45,000 bases of DNA from Sphaeroforma sirkka (Eukaryota > Opisthokonta > Ichthyosporea > Ichthyophonida), in assembly GCA_001586965.3 (NCBI GenBank), contig LUCW03001489.1:147501-192500 (forward strand), read 5' to 3'. The notes under the pieces are model-generated. The model did not search any database. It was not told the DNA's origin and worked only from the letters and a program-made list of their open reading frames with translations. This document shows positions 16,892-45,000 of this stretch, piece after piece; positions within the stretch are counted from its first letter, which is position 1, and each line of letters begins with the position of its first letter. A program made the position numbers and the translations under genes.

Positions 16892-17726
16892 ATATACTCA
16901 TGTAGGAATACAAGGCGCCTGGGGAAAAGGAATAGTCCGCACTAGGTATGCCTGAGTACAACAAAAGAATACCCACGCCTGTGATTCTCGCACTGCAGTT
17001 CCGATAAAAAACCAGACAGGACAAGTGTACAGTGCTGTCCCGTTCCATTGGCCAGTAACTATGTTTCACACAAGAAAAGATTTCGAATTATAATATCATC
17101 GTTCAAACAATCTGACTCCAACTATAAATCAAGAGTTTGGGTAGAAATCATGCACAATACGCGTGCGGTATTATATTCTGCTCAACTTGAAAGCTGTTTA
17201 TTCACAACATGTATCCCAATATGCGCAATGAAGGTCTCGTATGGAATACGTGATACCTCAACACTGAAGGCATACAAGTCATAACTCCTGGCTCCTAAAA
17301 AAAGAGACAGGAGGGATGGTCTGTATGGTGTCACACAAAGGGAGAACACTATTTATAAAATAAAATAAATATTTATGATATTTAATATAAATATTGGCGC
17401 GCATTTGTATTTTCAAAGTTCAAACAACTATAATTATGCACGAAAAGCCGACACTTACGTGATGCGACTGCATGGGCGCTTATAAACACTTGCATTTGTA
17501 TAGATAGATGTAAGGTCGCCTATATATACAGGTCGCCAAGGGGATACATTGTCAACACAATCAACTATCGAGAACTTGTAAATGCCGAGATATATGGACG
17601 TGCGTGAGCAGCACTGATAGAACAGTCCACCATGTGGTTCATGTTCGCTTGCATTAACTTGAGGAGTTAAGAAGTTATTTTGTTTGTTGGCATTTTATGA
17701 GCTTTCTGAGAGAAAAAAATCCATGA
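16892..17726. other. Intergenic, no supported gene
   Basis: Mixed-composition sequence between GT47 copy 2 and the promoter of the next gene. Nothing coding or repetitive stands out. Confidence 0.5.
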
Positions 17727-17734
17727 TATAAAAA
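17727..17734 (+). promoter_or_regulatory. TATA box candidate
   Basis: TATAAAAA lies 37 bp before the ATG at 17771. A start site about 30 bp downstream would leave a 5' UTR of only some 10-15 bases. It supports 17771 as the first codon of the long gene. Confidence 0.5.
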
Positions 17735-17770
17735 CCTTCTCTCGAGATCAACACGGCACACACAACCGCA

Positions 17771-36325
<18,555 letters not shown>

Positions 36326-36788
36326 GGGCGCTGATCGTCAGACTCGTAGAGCTTATCCCCATGTATATGTATTTGTATACGTGTATATGCTTCTATATAT
36401 ATATATACCAAATATATATAGGCATACGTATCTCTGTGGGTCTTGCCGCCGTATTCACTGCCACGAGTACAGCCAGGCCAGAGACACCGCTTACTGATCC
36501 CCTCGAGCCGTTTGGTGACTGGCATGAGTCATGGTCTATACAGTGTGCTTGTGCACCTGGGCCATTACCTGGATCTATGGTGTGTGTGCGTATGCCTATG
36601 TAAAATTCGTCAACACATGCTTACAACCTCACCTGTGCACGGGATGCTCTTCGTTTACTTGTTTACTTGTATCTTCGTAATGAATAGCCCGGTGCCAGTC
36701 AAGAGGGCCGTGTCATGCAGCTGCTGAGTGCTATTCGTGCATGCTTCTACGCAACACTACGCTGGTAGCTCATGGTAACCTGCAACAG
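36326..36788. other. Intergenic or intronic, no supported gene
   Basis: Follows the stop of the long gene. No AATAAA is close by. No exon of the next gene was recognised before 36789, though its 5' exons could lie here. Confidence 0.4.
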
Positions 36789-37276
36789 CCCAGCTGGCGG
36801 TACACGAAGGTCTGTGCCCACTCCCACTCAACATACAGGCTGAGCTGCGCCAGGAATTCGATCTCAAAAGTAAACTAGGAAAGTCTCCTAATGGATACCC
36901 GAGTATTAATTGCCGCGTGTATATTCCCAACGGGTGTACGAACACTTTGACCACAGCCCATCTCTGTATTTCTTGCTATATTCAGCCCACCATCGACCTC
37001 GGTCTCAAACGTGTTCCTCGCACCCCTCAGCAGTTCTACAACGCAGCTCCGCACATGTTAACCTTTTTGGAGTTTCCCATTCGTTTCGACGTCTTAACGG
37101 TGCCTTATTTGTGAATGCTTAAACAAGTACGTGTACAGTACCTTGGTTGTGTATGGTTAAACAAGTACGTGTACGGTGCCTTATTTGTGAATGTCTGAAC
37201 AAGGTATTCGCTGCACACGGCCGTATCTACACTCGATCGTCTCGCCGATCTGAGAACTAGTTGAGATTCATCATCC

Positions 37277-37307
<31 letters not shown>

Positions 37308-38777
37308 GGCCAGGACTGGCTCTGTGCGACCTACTCGGGTGGGCCTTGTATATCCATGCTCGAGACATATCACTTCGAACACAGCAGTATTGGGAGTTGG
37401 CGAGCGAGGAGGTCTACAGCTATGATCGTACGTTCGTCAGATATCCAATACAAAGCAACAGAGCACGAAGAAAGGTGCTGCGTACGGCCCCCGACGAAGA
37501 CTGGTTTAATATTGGCATACAACCGTGGTCTCATACACAGCTCCTGAGAAGTCAACGTTCGCGGGTTTACTATTGGCATACAACCGTGGTCTAATACACA
37601 GCTCCTGAGAAGTCAACGTTCGGGGGTTTAATATTGGCATACAACAGTGGTCTCATACACAGCTCCTCAGAAGTCAACGTTCGCGGTTGCCAATAAGCAA
37701 ACTTGCTTCACGACCGTATCAATGTGGCTCAAAACTTGGTCATGAGCAGACATGTGTTCTTCCCAGAGGTAGTACGGTGTACTTTGATTCCCTTATCACT
37801 CCTTGCTTCAGACAGCATTGATGGGAGTCTCAACCAAGTATCTCCTTAACGGATTGCTAGGGATGTAGACGCGTATGGCGTAGAATCGGACTCACTATTA
37901 TTATGTGGTGCAGATGCGTATGTACTGAGACGGCTCACGAACAACTAAGGAATGGACATGACAGAATAAAAAGTATAGAGTAGACTGGGAAGACACAACG
38001 TTGTATATTATTTAAAAACGTCACTACTTGAGACAAAGTTCTTTAAAGCACCACTGCTTGAGAGAACGTTCTTTAAAGCACCACTACTTGAGACAACGTT
38101 TTTTAAAGCGCCGCTACTTGAAACTACGTTCTTTAAAGCGTCACTACTTGAGGCGAAGTTCTTTAAGGCGCCACTACTTAAGACAACGTTATTTAAAGCG
38201 TCCCTACTTGAGACAACATTCTTTAAAGCACCATTATTTATGTCAAATCAGTTCATATTTATTTTAAAGCTCTCTAACTGAAGACGCAACGCTTCATATA
38301 TACACGAAAGCCCTATTATTTGAGAGACAACGTTACCTATTTAATTTATAGCACTACGTTTTGAGACACAAAGATACCTATTTACATTAAAGCGCTACTA
38401 CTTGAGACTCTAGGTCGCCTATTAACTTAATAGCACTATGAATTCAGACAACGTTGCATATTTACTGTAAATATCTACCTGTCAATGTTCTCGAATCCAC
38501 TAGAGAGACGTTCGGGATAGACTGTTTTCAGATTCGAAACTGTCACAGGATTGCTGGAATGAAAACTTCGCAGGGAACCCCCGAGTTATTCTGGCAGCGA
38601 TATATTTATTCGTCCATCAAACGCCCATGTTGCTATTTTGAAAATAAACACGCTTGTACGGTCTACTATACCACAGCTAATATAAAATCCGTACAGGAAT
38701 ATACGCCGTTGGTGGTGTCCCGAGATTGCACTCGTATTGATCATGAGAGAACTCTGCATATGATTGTGTATAACTGA
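36789..38777 (+). CDS. Unrecognised gene, up to four exons, model tentative
   Basis: Best-supported exon: 36789-37099, or to TGA at 37112-37114. It reads HEGLCPLPLNIQAELRQEFD, then SPNGYPSINCRVYIPNGCTN and PTIDLGLKRVPRTPQQFYNA. Further candidates: 37314 to about 37526; 37698-37768 (HDRINVAQNLVMSRHVFFPE); and 38532-38777, ending HERTLHMIVYN before TGA. Joining 37099/37314, 37526/37698 and 37768/38532 keeps phase if the second exon reads DWLCATYSGGPCISMLETYH. However, the frame reading QQYWELASEEVYSYDRTFVR over the same exon looks at least as protein-like, so its frame and 3' border are unsettled. AATAAA follows the last stop at once. The first exon is rich in Cys and Pro. I recognise no family, and the pieces could belong to two genes. 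Confidence 0.4.
37085..37205 (+). repeat. Short tandem duplication at a possible splice donor
   Basis: ACGGTGCCTTATTTGTGAATG occurs at 37097 and again at about 37175. Between them, AAACAAGTACGTGTAC occurs twice. The first copy covers the end of the open frame and the possible donor after ACG at 37099. Confidence 0.8.
37279..37303. repeat. (GT)n microsatellite
   Basis: About 12 GT units only about 10 bp before the CCAG acceptor candidate at 37313. Confidence 0.9.
37508..37690 (+). repeat. 61-bp tandem repeat, three copies
   Basis: TATTGGCATACAACCGTGGT opens the first two copies at about 37509 and 37570; the third (about 37631) differs by one base. Each continues CTCATACACAGCTCCTGAGA and GTCAACGTTCG. 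The first copy overlaps the end of the candidate exon at 37314, and each copy contains a possible donor, CGTG or AGTG followed by GTCT. Confidence 0.9.
38021..38260. repeat. 30-bp minisatellite, about 8 copies
   Basis: CTTGAGACAACGTTCTTTAA plus AGCACCACTA. Degenerate traces continue to about 38460. The array lies between two candidate exons of the 36.8-38.8 kb gene. Confidence 0.9.
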
Positions 38778-38778
38778 C

Positions 38779-38784
38779 AATAAA
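38779..38784 (+). terminator. Poly(A) signal candidate
   Basis: AATAAA one base after the TGA at 38775-38777. It supports 38532-38777 as a terminal exon, although a signal overlapping the stop so closely would give a very short 3' UTR. Confidence 0.35.
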
Positions 38785-38813
38785 AGAACTCTGCATATGC
38801 GTGTGCTTGCCAG

Positions 38814-38960
38814 AGTTGCCCGTAGTGACCGATGGTCACATACCGTGTAATAACTTTATGGATGGAGTAGAGGCCAAGCGAGATGCGCAAGCTCGGCGCG
38901 ATGCGGGGACAAAGGCCAGTACGGTTCAATGGAGAGTTGACACACCTCTTGTAGACGAAG
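38814..38960 (+). CDS. Orphan internal exon candidate, unrecognised
   Basis: Open between acceptor TTGCCAG (ends 38813) and donor GTTGCA (38961), phase 1 at both ends. It reads LPVVTDGHIPCNNFMDGVEA, then a charged KRDAQARRDAG stretch and VQWRVDTPLVDEG. Composition is protein-like. It does not join in phase to the upstream candidate exons, and a stop with poly(A) signal lies between, so it may belong to another transcript. Confidence 0.35.
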
Positions 38961-39087
38961 GTTGCACGCTATCTACGAACGATAAGCTGTTTAGTTTGAA
39001 TCTCTATATGTTTATATGTACAGTCTCATCTGACTCACGTCTCACTCACCCCTTGGTGAGTTTGTGCGATATCAGATATGACATGCC

Positions 39088-39135
39088 GAACCCTAAAGCA
39101 CAAAACCCTAAAGCTCAGTTACCCTAAACTCTAAA
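39088..39135. repeat. Degenerate CCCTAAA (telomere-like) cluster
   Basis: CCCTAAAGC, CCCTAAAGC and CCCTAAACTC occur within 45 bp, about 100 bp upstream of the next gene's start. Confidence 0.7.
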
Positions 39136-39194
39136 AGTACTGTATGTAGGGTGAAATTAATCGAACAAATCGAACACCATAACATCCACTACTG

Positions 39195-39202
39195 TATATA
39201 TT
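39195..39202 (+). promoter_or_regulatory. TATA-like element
   Basis: TATATATT ends 31 bp before the ATG at 39234. A weak call in AT-rich DNA, but the spacing matches that at 17727/17771. Confidence 0.35.
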
Positions 39203-39233
39203 AGGTGTGATTTGTGCAGTGAGGTAAACTGCT

Positions 39234-44857
<5,624 letters not shown>

Positions 44858-45000
44858 GTATGTCAATGGAAGTATGTTATTGACACCAACTTATCTTAGT
44901 ACGTTTTTAGTTGTCTGCGACTCGTGGTTGCGGATGTGAGATATGAAGCCGTACACGTACTGGTAAGATTCCATGTTTTGCACATTAGGTCAAATTGCCT

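Overview
This is eukaryotic, intron-rich nuclear DNA. No bacterial operons, Shine-Dalgarno sites, tRNA, rRNA or CRISPR array were seen. Short exons of about 50 to 320 bp with GT..AG borders sit in introns of up to several kb, packed with (TA)n tracts and minisatellites. The recognisable proteins are a protein O-mannosyltransferase (PMT/POMT), an exostosin-like GT47 glycosyltransferase, a DUF1761 membrane protein, and a type II membrane protein ending in a chitin-binding-like cysteine motif. These fit a unicellular opisthokont, perhaps an ichthyosporean, but the assignment is weak.

Layout. 0.4-2.2 kb: a 30-bp minisatellite, then the last three exons of a PMT gene (+). 2.6-4.7 kb: a 54-bp minisatellite, telomere-like motifs, a strong hairpin and weak coding fragments. 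4.8-5.1 kb: the minus-strand cysteine-motif gene. 5.7-9.4 kb: a complete four-exon DUF1761 gene whose first intron is mostly microsatellite. 10.9-12.1 and 15.7-16.9 kb: two diverged copies of one GT47 gene, both broken, either side of an AT-repeat desert. 17.8-36.3 kb: an unrecognised gene of 11 exons (about 422 aa) whose reading frame and splice phases agree throughout; its introns hold 23-, 30-, 45-, 57- and 59-bp tandem arrays, some with higher-order structure. 36.8-39.0 kb: exons of at least one more unrecognised gene. 39.2 kb to the window end: the 5' part of a secreted or multi-pass membrane protein gene, with two different 84-bp minisatellites in one intron.

The most interesting pattern is that tandem duplications repeatedly straddle 5' splice sites, copying an exon end plus intron start. 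It is clear at three exons (PMT near 888, the long gene near 33610, the signal-peptide exon near 39324) and possible at two more (near 37099 and 37526). At the signal-peptide exon several copies look like in-phase cassettes with usable splice borders. The PMT and GT47 genes and the cysteine-motif protein all point to the secretory pathway or cell surface, but nothing shows that they work together. Exon borders were read by eye from splice consensus, phase and protein sense; they have not been tested against transcripts or databases.
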